This document shows positions 15,929 through 25,273 of a stretch of 64,000 nucleotides of DNA, one piece after another. The notes beneath the pieces were generated by a model. The model ran no database searches, was not told the DNA's origin, and saw only the letters and a program-made list of their open reading frames with translations. The position numbers were made by a program, and so were the translations under genes. Each line of letters starts with the position of its first letter. Position 1 is the first letter of the stretch. Origin of the DNA: an uncultured Bacteroidia bacterium (GTDB lineage: Bacteria > Bacteroidota > Bacteroidia > Bacteroidales > UBA932); the NCBI GenBank assembly GCA_902789395.1, contig CADANY010000010.1, positions 1 to 64,000 on the forward strand. The letters are read 5' to 3'.

Positions 15929-16537
15929 ATGGGCAATATCATTATCAATATCGGACGACAGTTCGGCAGCGGCGGCGGATTCGTCGCGAAAGCGATCAGT
16001 TCCCGGCTGGACATTCCTTATTACGACAATGAGCTGATTTCCAAGGCCGCGGAGGAGAGCGGATTCTCGAAGGACCTGTTCAATTTCCGGGATGAAAAGG
16101 CCAGTCTCTTTTCCATGTCCACCTTTTTCGAGTCCTGGCGTTTCGGGCAGCCGCAAAACTACATGAACGACAATACCCTGTTCTCCATCCAGAGCAAGGT
16201 CATTACTGAAATCGCGGACAAGGGTTCTGCTATCATCATCGGCAGGTGCTCGGATTACATCCTCAGGGACCGGAAATGTCTCGATGTTTTCATCACGGCT
16301 CCCCTGGAATTCCGGATCCGCCGGGTATCCGAACGCGAAAACCTGACGGAAAAAGAAGCGGAAGAACTGATCCGGAGAAAGGACCGGACCCGCCAGACTT
16401 ATTATAATTATTTTACTTTCGGAAGTTGGGGTTCTGCAGATAATTACGATCTTTGTATCGATAGTTCCCTTCTCGGTATCGAAGGGACGGCCGAAACCAT
16501 TATCGATTTCGGCAGACGGACAGATATTATTCCATGA
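15929..16537 (+). CDS. Cytidylate kinase-like family protein
   Basis: 202 residues. A P-loop-like N terminus (NIGRQFGSGGGFVAKAISS) is followed by DIPYYDNELIS, then IIIGRCSDYIL, VFITAPLEFRIRRV and the lid motif RRKDRTRQTYYNYF. These match the AAA_26/cytidylate-kinase-like family, which is widespread in gut Firmicutes and Bacteroidota. The family resembles CMP kinase but lacks proof of that activity; the canonical CMP kinase is normally encoded elsewhere. Soluble and cytoplasmic. Its stop overlaps the next start (ATGA), keeping it in the nrnA operon. Confidence 0.88.
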   Translation: MGNIIINIGRQFGSGGGFVAKAISSRLDIPYYDNELISKAAEESGFSKDLFNFRDEKASLFSMSTFFESWRFGQPQNYMNDNTLFSIQSKVITEIADKGSAIIIGRCSDYILRDRKCLDVFITAPLEFRIRRVSERENLTEKEAEELIRRKDRTRQTYYNYFTFGSWGSADNYDLCIDSSLLGIEGTAETIIDFGRRTDIIP

Positions 16538-17826
16538 GACTCCGCGAGGCCCTCATAGCAGCCGTATTCCTGACGGCTCTCGGCGTCTTTCTCCTCAAGG
16601 GGAAAGACCGGGATATGATGACCGGATACGCCCCTGCCCCAGAGCCTGTCGAACTGAACGAGGTTCTGACCAACAGTCTTTCAGAGCTGCCGGAACTCAA
16701 AGGGATGGATGCTGTCATCGACAGCTTTATGCACGCATGGAGCATCAAGGGGATCTCCCTTTCCGTTATGCGGAACGATTCCCTCCTCTATGCCCGCGGC
16801 TATGGATGGGCGGACAAGGAAAAAGGCCAGCCCATGACTCCGGGAACGACGCTCAGGATGGCTTCCGTATCGAAACTCATTACGGCCGTCGGGATCATGA
16901 AGATGCAGGATGAAGGGCTCCTGAATATCCAGAGTCCCGTTTTCGGTCCTTTCGGTATCTTGAACGAATATGACCGGTATATCCGTGACGAGCAGTACTA
17001 TGAGATAACCGTCGAGCATCTTCTCCGCCACCAGGGTGGTTTTACCACCGACGGAGGGGACCCGATGTTCTCCACCCCGGCCATCATGCGCCGCTATTCC
17101 CTGACCAAGGCTCCGGATTCGGCGACCCTGGTCCGGAAACTGGTCTCCGAGCCGCTTGCCTTCGAACCCGGAACGGATCAGAAATACTCCAACTTCGGCT
17201 ATCTCCTCCTCAGCCTGATCATCGAAAAGATTTCCGGCATGTCGTATGAGGATTACATGCAGGCTTATGTCCTGAATCCAGCCGGGTGCTATGGGTTCCA
17301 TATCGCGAACAACTATCTCTCCGGCCGGCATCCGGGCGAGACCCATTATTACATGCAGCCTGACAGTGAACCGGCGAGAGAATACAACGGCAGCGGCCGG
17401 AGTGTCGTCCGCTGCTACGGCGGGAATGATATCCATGCCCTCTCGGGCGCCGGGGCCTGGGTCGGGTCGACACCGGAACTGGCACGCCTTGTCGCCGTCA
17501 TCGACAAGGACCCGGCACTGGAAGACATTCTGGATCCGCTCAGCGTCGAACAGATGACGACAAGGCTTGATGATGATACCTATCCACTCGGCTGGGTAGA
17601 TTGTACGACAGAAGGGGAATGGACCCGGACCGGTTCATTCTCCGGCACCTCCGCCATTGTCAAGCATTTTCCGGACGGGGAATGCTGGATCCTGATTACC
17701 AATACGAGCACCTGGCGCGGGTCGCTCTTCTCCAAGAACACATCGGAACTTGTCCGTTCCCTGCGGCCGCGCTTCAGTTCGCTCCTTCCGAAACGAAACC
17801 TTTTTTATTCACCTTCTAACACTTAA
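16534..17826 (+). CDS. Serine hydrolase, beta-lactamase/penicillin-binding-protein-like (class C fold)
   Basis: 430 residues with an N-terminal anchor or signal (ALIAAVFLTALGVFLL). The serine beta-lactamase fold motifs are present: SVSK with nucleophile Ser111 and Lys114, and YSN at 218-220. The third box is expected around the HALSGAGAWVG segment (HxG-type) near residue 305. Such proteins include esterases, D-aminopeptidases and peptidoglycan-acting transpeptidase relatives; true beta-lactamase activity is only one possibility. It is probably periplasmic or anchored to the inner membrane. It is the last member of the tightly packed run from 11.8 kb; the next gene starts 4 bases later but has different codon use. 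Confidence 0.87.
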   Translation: MRLREALIAAVFLTALGVFLLKGKDRDMMTGYAPAPEPVELNEVLTNSLSELPELKGMDAVIDSFMHAWSIKGISLSVMRNDSLLYARGYGWADKEKGQPMTPGTTLRMASVSKLITAVGIMKMQDEGLLNIQSPVFGPFGILNEYDRYIRDEQYYEITVEHLLRHQGGFTTDGGDPMFSTPAIMRRYSLTKAPDSATLVRKLVSEPLAFEPGTDQKYSNFGYLLLSLIIEKISGMSYEDYMQAYVLNPAGCYGFHIANNYLSGRHPGETHYYMQPDSEPAREYNGSGRSVVRCYGGNDIHALSGAGAWVGSTPELARLVAVIDKDPALEDILDPLSVEQMTTRLDDDTYPLGWVDCTTEGEWTRTGSFSGTSAIVKHFPDGECWILITNTSTWRGSLFSKNTSELVRSLRPRFSSLLPKRNLFYSPSNT

Positions 17827-17830
17827 TTTT

Positions 17831-18301
17831 ATGGCATCTATTACCGATCTCATCCTGTCCCAGGTTAAGAATGTGGCAGGTAGCGTGGAAGTTCCTTCCA
17901 ACGTCCAGAACACCGTCCTCCAGGGTCTTTCCGACTCTATCCTCGGCGGTCTCACCCAGACAGCGGCAAAGCCCGGCGGTCTCGACGCGATCAAATCGCT
18001 TTTCACCGGCAAGGCTGACGCTGCTACCAGCCCGATCACGGCTCTTGCAGGTAGTCTGTTCAGCAAGAACATCCTCAGCAAACTGAACCTCGGGAATGCG
18101 AAAAACCTGGCTCTTGCCGCTCTCATCCCTACGATCCTTTCCAAGCTTTCCAACTTCATCAAGGATCAGGACGGTGACGGCGATGTCGATCTCAACGACA
18201 TTCTCATCACCCTCAAGGGCGGTAACAAGACCGCATCCGCCGGTTCTTCCATCCTCGGCGCTGCCACGAGCATCCTCGGCGGTCTGCTGAAGAAGAGATA
18301 G
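17831..18301 (+). CDS. Small helical protein with a dockerin/EF-hand-like calcium loop, unknown function
   Basis: 156 residues beginning MASITDLILSQVKN. No signal peptide. Repeated amphipathic/hydrophobic helices with glycine turns (GLSDSILGGL, AGSLFSKNILSKL, LAALIPTILSKLSNFI) are followed by one acidic loop DQDGDGDVDLND (about residues 113-124), which fits a DxDxDGxVxxxD calcium-binding half-dockerin/EF-hand pattern, then a glycine-rich amphipathic end (SILGAATSILGGLLKKR). It broadly resembles DUF937/YidB-like proteins, but I cannot assign it. Codon use is strongly biased to the same codons as tuf and the ribosomal genes, which suggests high expression and is unlike the serine hydrolase just before it. 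It ends 12 bases before a structured repeat. Confidence 0.75.
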   Translation: MASITDLILSQVKNVAGSVEVPSNVQNTVLQGLSDSILGGLTQTAAKPGGLDAIKSLFTGKADAATSPITALAGSLFSKNILSKLNLGNAKNLALAALIPTILSKLSNFIKDQDGDGDVDLNDILITLKGGNKTASAGSSILGAATSILGGLLKKR

Positions 18302-18312
18302 TCTATTGAACA

Positions 18313-18431
18313 CTGAAAGGAGAGGAGTATCTCTCTGAAACCCATGCCACCCTCGGCATTGTAAGAGGGAGGGGCCCTTTAGGGAGGGGTCGCAAAGCGA
18401 CGGTTTCAGAGAGATACTCCTCTCCTTTCAG
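18313..18431 (-). repeat. Structured intergenic repeat, copy 1 (long stem with three inner hairpins)
   Basis: The ends are a perfect 30-base inverted repeat (18313-18342 with 18402-18431). Read on the minus strand, the 59-base interior holds three hairpins: GTCGC/GCGAC, CCCT/AGGG and ATGCC-GAGGGT-GGCAT. The same arrangement, with different but still paired bases in the stems, recurs at 39012-39138. In this orientation it begins 14 bases after the stop of the minus-strand MFS gene (18446), and it also lies 11 bases after the plus gene ending at 18301, so it can act as a transcript end for both. It encodes no protein. Confidence 0.85.
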
Positions 18432-18445
18432 ATTGTTTTCAGGGA

Positions 18446-19813
18446 TCAGTTCTCTGCGGGTTCGTCAAGCCTCAGTTCTGGATGGCGGTCGGAAGAGCGG
18501 GCGAAGAGCCAGGCGACAAGAATCGCGGCAACGGTCAGGGAGACGAACATGATTTCGACTTCGACGGCTCCTTTCTGGCGAAGAGCCAGGTCGGCGGCTT
18601 CACCAAGTGCGCTCCCGAGGATCATTCCGGCCAGCAACTTAAACGAGAGCAGACCGATATTCTGGACCCAGTAGACGAGCGAATACGCCGTACCAAGCAC
18701 TTTTTCCGGGACGACTTTCGGGACTGACGGCCACAGGGCTGCCGGAACCAGCGAATAGCCGAAGCCCAGGAAGACCATGCTCAGATACCCGAACAGCGGA
18801 ATGCCGGCAGGTGCGAAAGCGAGCAGGATATGGGCGGCGAAGGCAAGAAGCGACCCGATAATCATCAGGCGCGTTCCTTTCCCTTTCTTATCGACCAGCA
18901 TACCGAAAACAGGTGAGAAGATCACCGAAGCGAACGGCAGCATGGAGACCATCCAGCCCGCCGCTTCGGAAGGAATATTGAAGCGGGGGATCAGGATCGA
19001 ACCGGCGAATTTCTTAAAGGCAACGATGCTGCTGTAGAAAAGGACGCAGAGGAGGGCGAGCAGGATAAAATTCTTGTTCCCAAGCACCTTCCAAACATCT
19101 GAGAGCTTAAACTTATCTTCCTCAGCGGTCTCTACCTTATCTGTCGTTCCCTCAATCCGGTCAAAACGCGCATCCAGGGCGACAAAGATGGCCCAGAGCA
19201 AAACACCGAGCGCGATCAGTCCGACCCCGACAGCGGCAGGCTTGGCGACCTCCGAGACGCTGTAGACATGATTGGCCTGCTCGACGACGAGCCGGGGAGA
19301 AATGACCAGTGCCAAAGCCGTTCCCAGCCGGGCAATCGAAAGTTGCAGACCCATCGCAAGCGCCATCGGACCATGCTTGAACCACTTGGCGATCGACCGG
19401 GTTACCGCTGTTCCGGCAATCTCGCTGCCCAACCCGAACAGCATGCAGCCGACATACGCGATTTTCAGGGACTTTTCAGGCGGAAAGCCGGATTTGATGG
19501 CATACAGGACCATCATGGCGCCGACAAGGATCATCCCGATAAAAATCGATCCGGTAATCCGCACACCCCAGCGGTCGAGCATGATTCCGCAAATCACCAA
19601 ACCGCCGAAAACACACAGTACCGAATAGCCGCTCGTGTACATCCCGTACCCTACGGAATCCCAACCGAGGTCGGTCATGGCGGGATTCTCGAACAGGTAC
19701 GAGATACTGGAGAACATGTCGTCGAAGAAGAACGATGCGAACATCGGGACGACAAGACAGGCAAGGGCCAGCCAGCAAAGGGAGGCGTTGACTTTTCCGT
19801 ACTTACGAGCCAT
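18446..19813 (-). CDS. Major facilitator superfamily transporter (MFSD1-like)
   Basis: 455 residues, about 12 transmembrane segments. MFS signatures include the loop GIMLDRWGVRITGS between segments 2 and 3 and FGMLVDKKGKGTRL in the second half. The segment PAALWPSVPKVVPEKVLGTA and the following VQNIGL resemble the MFSD1-type transporters, which in animals move dipeptides. On that basis a peptide or small organic solute is a reasonable but unproven substrate. It overlaps the upstream paralogue by one base (stop/start overlap at 19813), so the two are co-expressed. Structured repeat copy 1 sits immediately after its stop. Confidence 0.88.
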   Translation of the reverse strand: MARKYGKVNASLCWLALACLVVPMFASFFFDDMFSSISYLFENPAMTDLGWDSVGYGMYTSGYSVLCVFGGLVICGIMLDRWGVRITGSIFIGMILVGAMMVLYAIKSGFPPEKSLKIAYVGCMLFGLGSEIAGTAVTRSIAKWFKHGPMALAMGLQLSIARLGTALALVISPRLVVEQANHVYSVSEVAKPAAVGVGLIALGVLLWAIFVALDARFDRIEGTTDKVETAEEDKFKLSDVWKVLGNKNFILLALLCVLFYSSIVAFKKFAGSILIPRFNIPSEAAGWMVSMLPFASVIFSPVFGMLVDKKGKGTRLMIIGSLLAFAAHILLAFAPAGIPLFGYLSMVFLGFGYSLVPAALWPSVPKVVPEKVLGTAYSLVYWVQNIGLLSFKLLAGMILGSALGEAADLALRQKGAVEVEIMFVSLTVAAILVAWLFARSSDRHPELRLDEPAEN

Positions 19814-21237
19814 TATTTCTGGATATTAGGAAGTTCCAGACCCAGGTTGCGTTTTTTATCCAAGGCCTTCAGATAGATCGCAATCAGAAGAGCCGCAACG
19901 CCGAAGGCGGCGAATATCAGGAGGGGAACCGTATAGTCATAAGGGATAAACTCAGCTCCCGCAGCCTTGGCTGCGATTACGTCGGGATTGGATGCGTTTG
20001 AAGAAGAAAGGACACTGCCGATCAGAAGCGGCACAAAGCAAAGGCCTATATTCTGGACCCAGAAGATCAGGCAGTAGGCGGAACCCAGGATCTTTTCGTC
20101 GATGATCTTCGGAACGGAAGGCCACAGAGCGGCCGGAACCAGCGAGAAGCTCACGCCCAGGATGACGATCGTCGCGAAAGCGATGAAGCGGGAGTGCGTC
20201 GCAGGTACGACGAAAGCGAAGATCAGGTGGCAGACGATCAGGAGCATAGCCCCCCACATCAGCATGGTCGCACCCTTCCCCTTGGTGTCAAGGTAACGGC
20301 CAAGGAACGGGGTAAGAGCTGCGGCACCGATTGGGAACCAGCGGAAGATATCGGAAGCGGTTTTGGCGGAAATACCGTCCAGATTGCACTGGAGCATATT
20401 CGCCCCATAACGCTGGAACGGGAAAATCGCGCTATAGTACAGAACGCAGAGAAGGGCGACGACCCAGAAACTGCGGGAGGAGAAAATCTTACCCAGGTCA
20501 GAAACCTTGAACTCGTCTTCCGGATCCGCCTGTTCCGTCTTGATGCCGGCCTCGACCAGCTGGCGGTCGAACTTGGAGTCCATGAAGGTGAAGATGATGA
20601 AATTGATCAGACCGATCAGCAGAAGAACCGAGCAGAATCCGACGGGAGCCGCCACGCCGCCAAGTTTCGCGGCGATCAGCGGGCTGATGGAGAAAATGGC
20701 AAAGACGCCGACACGGGCGATAGCCATCTCAATGCCCATCGCCATTGCCATCTCTTTGCCCTTGAACCATTTGGCGATTGCCTTCGAGACTGTCGTACCG
20801 GCCATTTCGCAGCCGCAGCCGAAAATCATGAAACCGAGCGAAGCCATCTTGGCGCTGCCCGGCATCGCAGTCCACCAGGTTCCGAGCCACTGGCAGAAAG
20901 CAGTCGTCTGGAACCAGTCGCTGATCCCGATATACTTGATGCTGGCGCCCAGGAACATCATCGATGCCGACAGGACTCCGGTAAACCGGATTCCCATCTT
21001 GTCGAGGATAATGCCGGCCAGGATCAGGAATCCGCAGACATTGAGGATATACTCGGCGCTGGCGTACGTCCCGAATACGGTCGGAGACCAGCCCCGCTGC
21101 TGTTCGACAAGGGCCTGGAGGGGGGACATTACATCGACAAACATGTACCCGAAAAACATCATCAGGGCAATCAGGATGAGGGCAACCCAGCGGATGGCCG
21201 GATTGTCATTCATGAATCTGTACACTTTTTCTGACAT
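19813..21237 (-). CDS. Major facilitator superfamily transporter (MFSD1-like paralogue)
   Basis: 474 residues, about 12 transmembrane segments, clearly paralogous to the gene at 18446 (shared FGCGCEMAGTTVSKAIAKWF versus FGLGSEIAGTAVTRSIAKWF and PAALWPSVPKIIDEKILGSA versus the equivalent segment there). It has an N-terminal cytoplasmic stretch MSEKVYRFMNDNPAIRW before the first helix. It is the first gene of the two-gene unit and diverges from dxs, with 86 bases between the starts; a weak -7-like site (TAACTTAG, plus coordinates 21274-21281) precedes it. Two coupled, diverged MFSD1-like carriers suggest related substrates or a heteromeric arrangement; this is inference. Confidence 0.88.
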   Translation of the reverse strand: MSEKVYRFMNDNPAIRWVALILIALMMFFGYMFVDVMSPLQALVEQQRGWSPTVFGTYASAEYILNVCGFLILAGIILDKMGIRFTGVLSASMMFLGASIKYIGISDWFQTTAFCQWLGTWWTAMPGSAKMASLGFMIFGCGCEMAGTTVSKAIAKWFKGKEMAMAMGIEMAIARVGVFAIFSISPLIAAKLGGVAAPVGFCSVLLLIGLINFIIFTFMDSKFDRQLVEAGIKTEQADPEDEFKVSDLGKIFSSRSFWVVALLCVLYYSAIFPFQRYGANMLQCNLDGISAKTASDIFRWFPIGAAALTPFLGRYLDTKGKGATMLMWGAMLLIVCHLIFAFVVPATHSRFIAFATIVILGVSFSLVPAALWPSVPKIIDEKILGSAYCLIFWVQNIGLCFVPLLIGSVLSSSNASNPDVIAAKAAGAEFIPYDYTVPLLIFAAFGVAALLIAIYLKALDKKRNLGLELPNIQK

Positions 21238-21294
21238 AGGTATCGTATTTAATATATATTCGCGTATGAACCGCTAAGTTAATCAAAAAATTCG

Positions 21295-21302
21295 TAACTT
21301 CG
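21295..21302 (+). promoter_or_regulatory. Possible -7 promoter element of dxs
   Basis: TAACTTCG, one mismatch from TAnnTTTG, lies 22 bases before the dxs ATG. The short AT-rich divergent region (21238-21323) must hold promoters for both directions. Confidence 0.45.
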
Positions 21303-21323
21303 CCCACGAGAAGTTGAAATAAC

Positions 21324-23198
21324 ATGTATACGATATTAGACAGGGTCGATTCTCCGGAAGACCTTAAGGGCCTTTCCCTCGATGAATTGCGGACCCTCTG
21401 CGGGGAAATCAGGGATTATATGATTCAGTGCACATCCCGGAACCCGGGGCACCTGGGATCCAGTCTCGGGAGCGTGGAACTGATCGTCGCCCTACATTAT
21501 ATTTATAATACACCTGCCGACAAGATTGTTTTCGACGTCGGACATCAGGCCTATGCCCATAAGATACTGACCGGCCGCCGGGAGGCTTTCCGGAAGATCC
21601 GCACCCGGGACGGGATCAGCGGATTCCCCAAACGGGAAGAGAGCCCGTATGACGCCTTTGGTACGGGTCATTCTTCTACGTCCATTTCCGCGGCCCTCGG
21701 CTTCGCGGAGGCTTCCCGGATCGCCGGGACCGGAGAAAAAGCCATTGCCGTCATCGGAGACGGAGCCCTGACCGGAGGTCTCGCATGGGAAGGACTCAAC
21801 AATGCCGGGAGCAGCAAGGCCGACCTGCTGGTCATTCTCAATGACAACGATATTTCCATCGACCGCAACCTGGGCGGAATCCACAACTACCTGCTGAATC
21901 TCACGACGGATCCGACCTATAACAAGGTAAAGAGCCGGATCTGGGACTCCCTGGGCGAGAGCCGTCTCCGGGAATGGATCCAGAAAAGGGTCACCGACAC
22001 GAAATCCAACCTGGTCCGGAACTCCGGAGGTGCCGTCTTCGAGGCCCTTGGATTCCGGTATTTCGGTCCTGTCGACGGAAACGACCTTGAACTGGTCATC
22101 AAAACCCTCAGCCGCCTCAAGGACCTGCCTGGACCGCGCATCCTCCACTGCCATACCCGGAAAGGGAAAGGATATGCTCCCGCCGAGGCCGATCCGACCG
22201 TCTGGCACGCCCCGGGACGCTTCGACCCGGAAACAGGTGTCCGGATCCAGAGCGAACAGAAAGCGGACCGCTACCAGGACGTCTTCGGCGAGGTCCTTAC
22301 GGATCTGGCAGGAAAAGACCCGAAGGTCGTGGGGATTACCCCGGCCATGGCATCCGGATGCGGAATGAACCGGTTTGCGGAGGCATGGCCCGAACGTTTC
22401 TTTGACGTCGGCATCGAAGAAGAACACGCCGTCACGTTCTCCGCCGGTCTCGCTGCGGGGGGAATGAAGCCTTTCTGCAACATCTATTCTTCTTTTTCCC
22501 AGCGTGCATACGACCAGATTATCCATGACGTTGCGCTCCAGAACCTGCCGGTCATCCTCTGCTTCGACCGTGCGGGGCTCGTCGGAGAAGATGGGGCGAC
22601 CCACAACGGCTGCTTCGACCTGGCCGCCTACCGGAGTATCCCGAACTGCATTCTCGCCGCCCCAAGCAACGAGACGGAGCTGAAGGACCTGATGTACACC
22701 AGTCTCCAGCTCAAGACCGGTCCCATGATCATCCGTTATCCCCGCGGGAGCGGAGAAGGCGTTCCCTGGCGCGAAGCCCCATACCATTATCTGACGCCCG
22801 GCAAGGGTGAGCGTCTGCTCGAGGGACGGAAAGTCGCCGTTCTCGCCCTCGGTCCCGCCGCCAACCGGGCAAGGGAGGCAGCCCTCCGGTTCGACGAAGA
22901 AAACGGAATCCGGCCAGCCGTATACGACATGCGCTACCTCAAGCCGCTGGACACATCGATCCTTGAGGAGGCCGGAAAGTTCGATGCGATCCTGACCGTC
23001 GAGGACGGATGCATCAAAGGCGGGCTTTTCGGAGCGGTCAGCGAATACTTCGCAGGAAAGGCAAGGAAAGGCGTCATTAAGGCCGTCGGGATCCCGGACC
23101 GATTCATTCTCCATGACACCCAGGCGTCCCAACGGAAAGAATGCTGCCTGGACACAGACGGTTTGCTTGAGATTTTTAACGATATGATGAAAATTTAA
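21324..23198 (+). CDS. dxs: 1-deoxy-D-xylulose-5-phosphate synthase
   Basis: 624 residues, normal length. It catalyses thiamine-diphosphate-dependent condensation of pyruvate and glyceraldehyde 3-phosphate, the first step of the MEP isoprenoid pathway, in the cytoplasm. Visible features: the N-terminal HLGSSLGSVEL and VFDVGHQAYAHKILTGR segments, the thiamine-diphosphate/Mg motif GDGALTGGLAWEGLNNAG...NDND, the transketolase pyrimidine-domain segments VGIEEEHAVTFSAGLA and CFDRAGLVGEDGATHNG, and the C-terminal transketolase domain. No partner MEP gene is adjacent. The stop is only about 10 bases before the -33 box of the tRNA promoter. Confidence 0.97.
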   Translation: MYTILDRVDSPEDLKGLSLDELRTLCGEIRDYMIQCTSRNPGHLGSSLGSVELIVALHYIYNTPADKIVFDVGHQAYAHKILTGRREAFRKIRTRDGISGFPKREESPYDAFGTGHSSTSISAALGFAEASRIAGTGEKAIAVIGDGALTGGLAWEGLNNAGSSKADLLVILNDNDISIDRNLGGIHNYLLNLTTDPTYNKVKSRIWDSLGESRLREWIQKRVTDTKSNLVRNSGGAVFEALGFRYFGPVDGNDLELVIKTLSRLKDLPGPRILHCHTRKGKGYAPAEADPTVWHAPGRFDPETGVRIQSEQKADRYQDVFGEVLTDLAGKDPKVVGITPAMASGCGMNRFAEAWPERFFDVGIEEEHAVTFSAGLAAGGMKPFCNIYSSFSQRAYDQIIHDVALQNLPVILCFDRAGLVGEDGATHNGCFDLAAYRSIPNCILAAPSNETELKDLMYTSLQLKTGPMIIRYPRGSGEGVPWREAPYHYLTPGKGERLLEGRKVAVLALGPAANRAREAALRFDEENGIRPAVYDMRYLKPLDTSILEEAGKFDAILTVEDGCIKGGLFGAVSEYFAGKARKGVIKAVGIPDRFILHDTQASQRKECCLDTDGLLEIFNDMMKI

Positions 23199-23207
23199 TT
23201 AAAAAAG

Positions 23208-23238
23208 TTTGCAGTTTCGGAAAAACTGCCTATCTTTG
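23208..23238 (+). promoter_or_regulatory. Strong consensus promoter for the tRNA-tuf cluster
   Basis: TTTG at 23208-23211 and TATCTTTG at 23231-23238 are exactly 19 bases apart, a perfect match to the Bacteroidota housekeeping promoter. It precedes the first tRNA by 36 bases and probably drives the four tRNAs and tuf. Confidence 0.85.
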
Positions 23239-23274
23239 CAATCCCTTTCAGAGATTGAAGAGAGGATATCGAGC

Positions 23275-23348
23275 GCCGATATAGCTCAGTTGGCCAGAGC
23301 ACGTGATTTGTAATCTCGGGGTCGTGGGTTCGAATCCCTCTATCGGCT
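23275..23348 (+). tRNA. tRNA-Thr (anticodon TGT)
   Basis: A 74-base cloverleaf: acceptor GCCGATA with TATCGGC, D-arm GCTC...GAGC, anticodon loop TTTGTAA giving TGT, and T-arm GTGGGTTCGAATCCCTC. The T-T mismatch in the anticodon stem (CGTGA/TCTCG) is common in Bacteroidota tRNA-Thr. CCA is not encoded. Confidence 0.95.
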
Positions 23349-23377
23349 CAAGCCGGAGAGGCAAAAACAGAAGAATT

Positions 23378-23461
23378 GGGAGGTTCGCATAGTGGCAATT
23401 GCGGCGGACTGTAAATCCGCTCCCTCAGGGTTCGGTGGTTCGAGTCCACCACCTCCCACCA
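23378..23461 (+). tRNA. tRNA-Tyr (anticodon GTA)
   Basis: A class II tRNA with acceptor GGGAGGT/ACCTCCC, anticodon stem-loop GCGGA-CTGTAAA-TCCGC (GTA), a long variable arm, and T-arm GGTGGTTCGAGTCCACC. Discriminator A is followed by an encoded CCA at 23459-23461. Confidence 0.95.
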
Positions 23462-23466
23462 ATCAG

Positions 23467-23539
23467 GCGGAAGTAGCTCAGTTGGTAGAGCATCAGCCTT
23501 CCAAGCTGAGGGTCGCGAGTTCGAACCTCGTTTTCCGCT
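23467..23539 (+). tRNA. tRNA-Gly (anticodon TCC)
   Basis: A 73-base cloverleaf with acceptor GCGGAAG/TTTCCGC (one G-T pair), D-arm GCTC...GAGC, anticodon loop CTTCCAA (TCC) on a CAGC/GCTG stem, and T-arm GCGAGTTCGAACCTCGT. CCA is not encoded. Confidence 0.95.
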
Positions 23540-23545
23540 CGAAAA

Positions 23546-23617
<72 letters not shown>

Positions 23618-23660
23618 CATTTTTGTGTAACAGAAATAAACACTTAAAAAACATAATATT

Positions 23661-24854
<1,194 letters not shown>

Positions 24855-24870
24855 TTATCGGCAGACAACA

Positions 24871-24906
24871 AAGTGGGGATGACTCCCGCAGGGGTCATTC
24901 CCACTT
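24871..24906 (+). terminator. Hairpin after tuf (terminator or processing signal)
   Basis: AAGTGGGGATGAC (24871-24883) pairs with GTCATTCCCACTT (24894-24906) with one G-T pair, 13 bp in all, around a 10-base loop. There is no T tract, and the tRNA-Trp gene starts 4 bases later, so it may be an RNA-processing stem or attenuator rather than a full terminator. Confidence 0.6.
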
Positions 24907-24910
24907 ATTC

Positions 24911-24984
24911 AGGGGAATAGAACAAGGGTAGTTCAGCGGTCTCCAAAACCGTCGATGTGGGTTCGAATCCTGCTTCCCCTGCCA
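24911..24984 (+). tRNA. tRNA-Trp (anticodon CCA)
   Basis: Acceptor AGGGGAA/TTCCCCT, anticodon stem-loop GCGGT-CTCCAAA-ACCGT (CCA), T-arm GTGGGTTCGAATCCTGC, discriminator G, and an encoded CCA at 24982-24984. Its place between tuf and secE is conserved in Bacteroidota. Confidence 0.95.
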
Positions 24985-25072
24985 AGAAAATATCAAAGGT
25001 TACGATTTGGTAAATGTTTAACAGACCCGCCGGAGCCGCTTCCAATTTCCGGAGAGTCCATTAAGAGCTAAG

Positions 25073-25261
25073 ATGAGAAAGTTCATTAACTATCTGAAGG
25101 AGTCCTATAAGGAGCTCACCAAGAAAGTTACCTGGCCTACTTGGAGCAAACTGCAGAGTTCTGCCGTTCTGGTTCTGGTTGCAACGGTAATTCTCGCGGT
25201 CGTCGTATTCCTTATGGATTTCGCTTTCCAGCATCTGATGGAGCTTATTTACTCATTGTAA
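25073..25261 (+). CDS. secE: Preprotein translocase subunit SecE
   Basis: 62 residues, the short single-span form. A basic amphipathic N-terminal helix (NYLKESYKELTKKVTWPTW, with the conserved TWP) precedes one transmembrane helix (VLVLVATVILAVVVFLMDFAF). SecE clamps SecY in the SecYEG channel at the inner membrane. It stands in the standard position between tRNA-Trp and nusG, 12 bases before nusG. Confidence 0.97.
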   Translation: MRKFINYLKESYKELTKKVTWPTWSKLQSSAVLVLVATVILAVVVFLMDFAFQHLMELIYSL

Positions 25262-25273
25262 TTCGATTGATCC

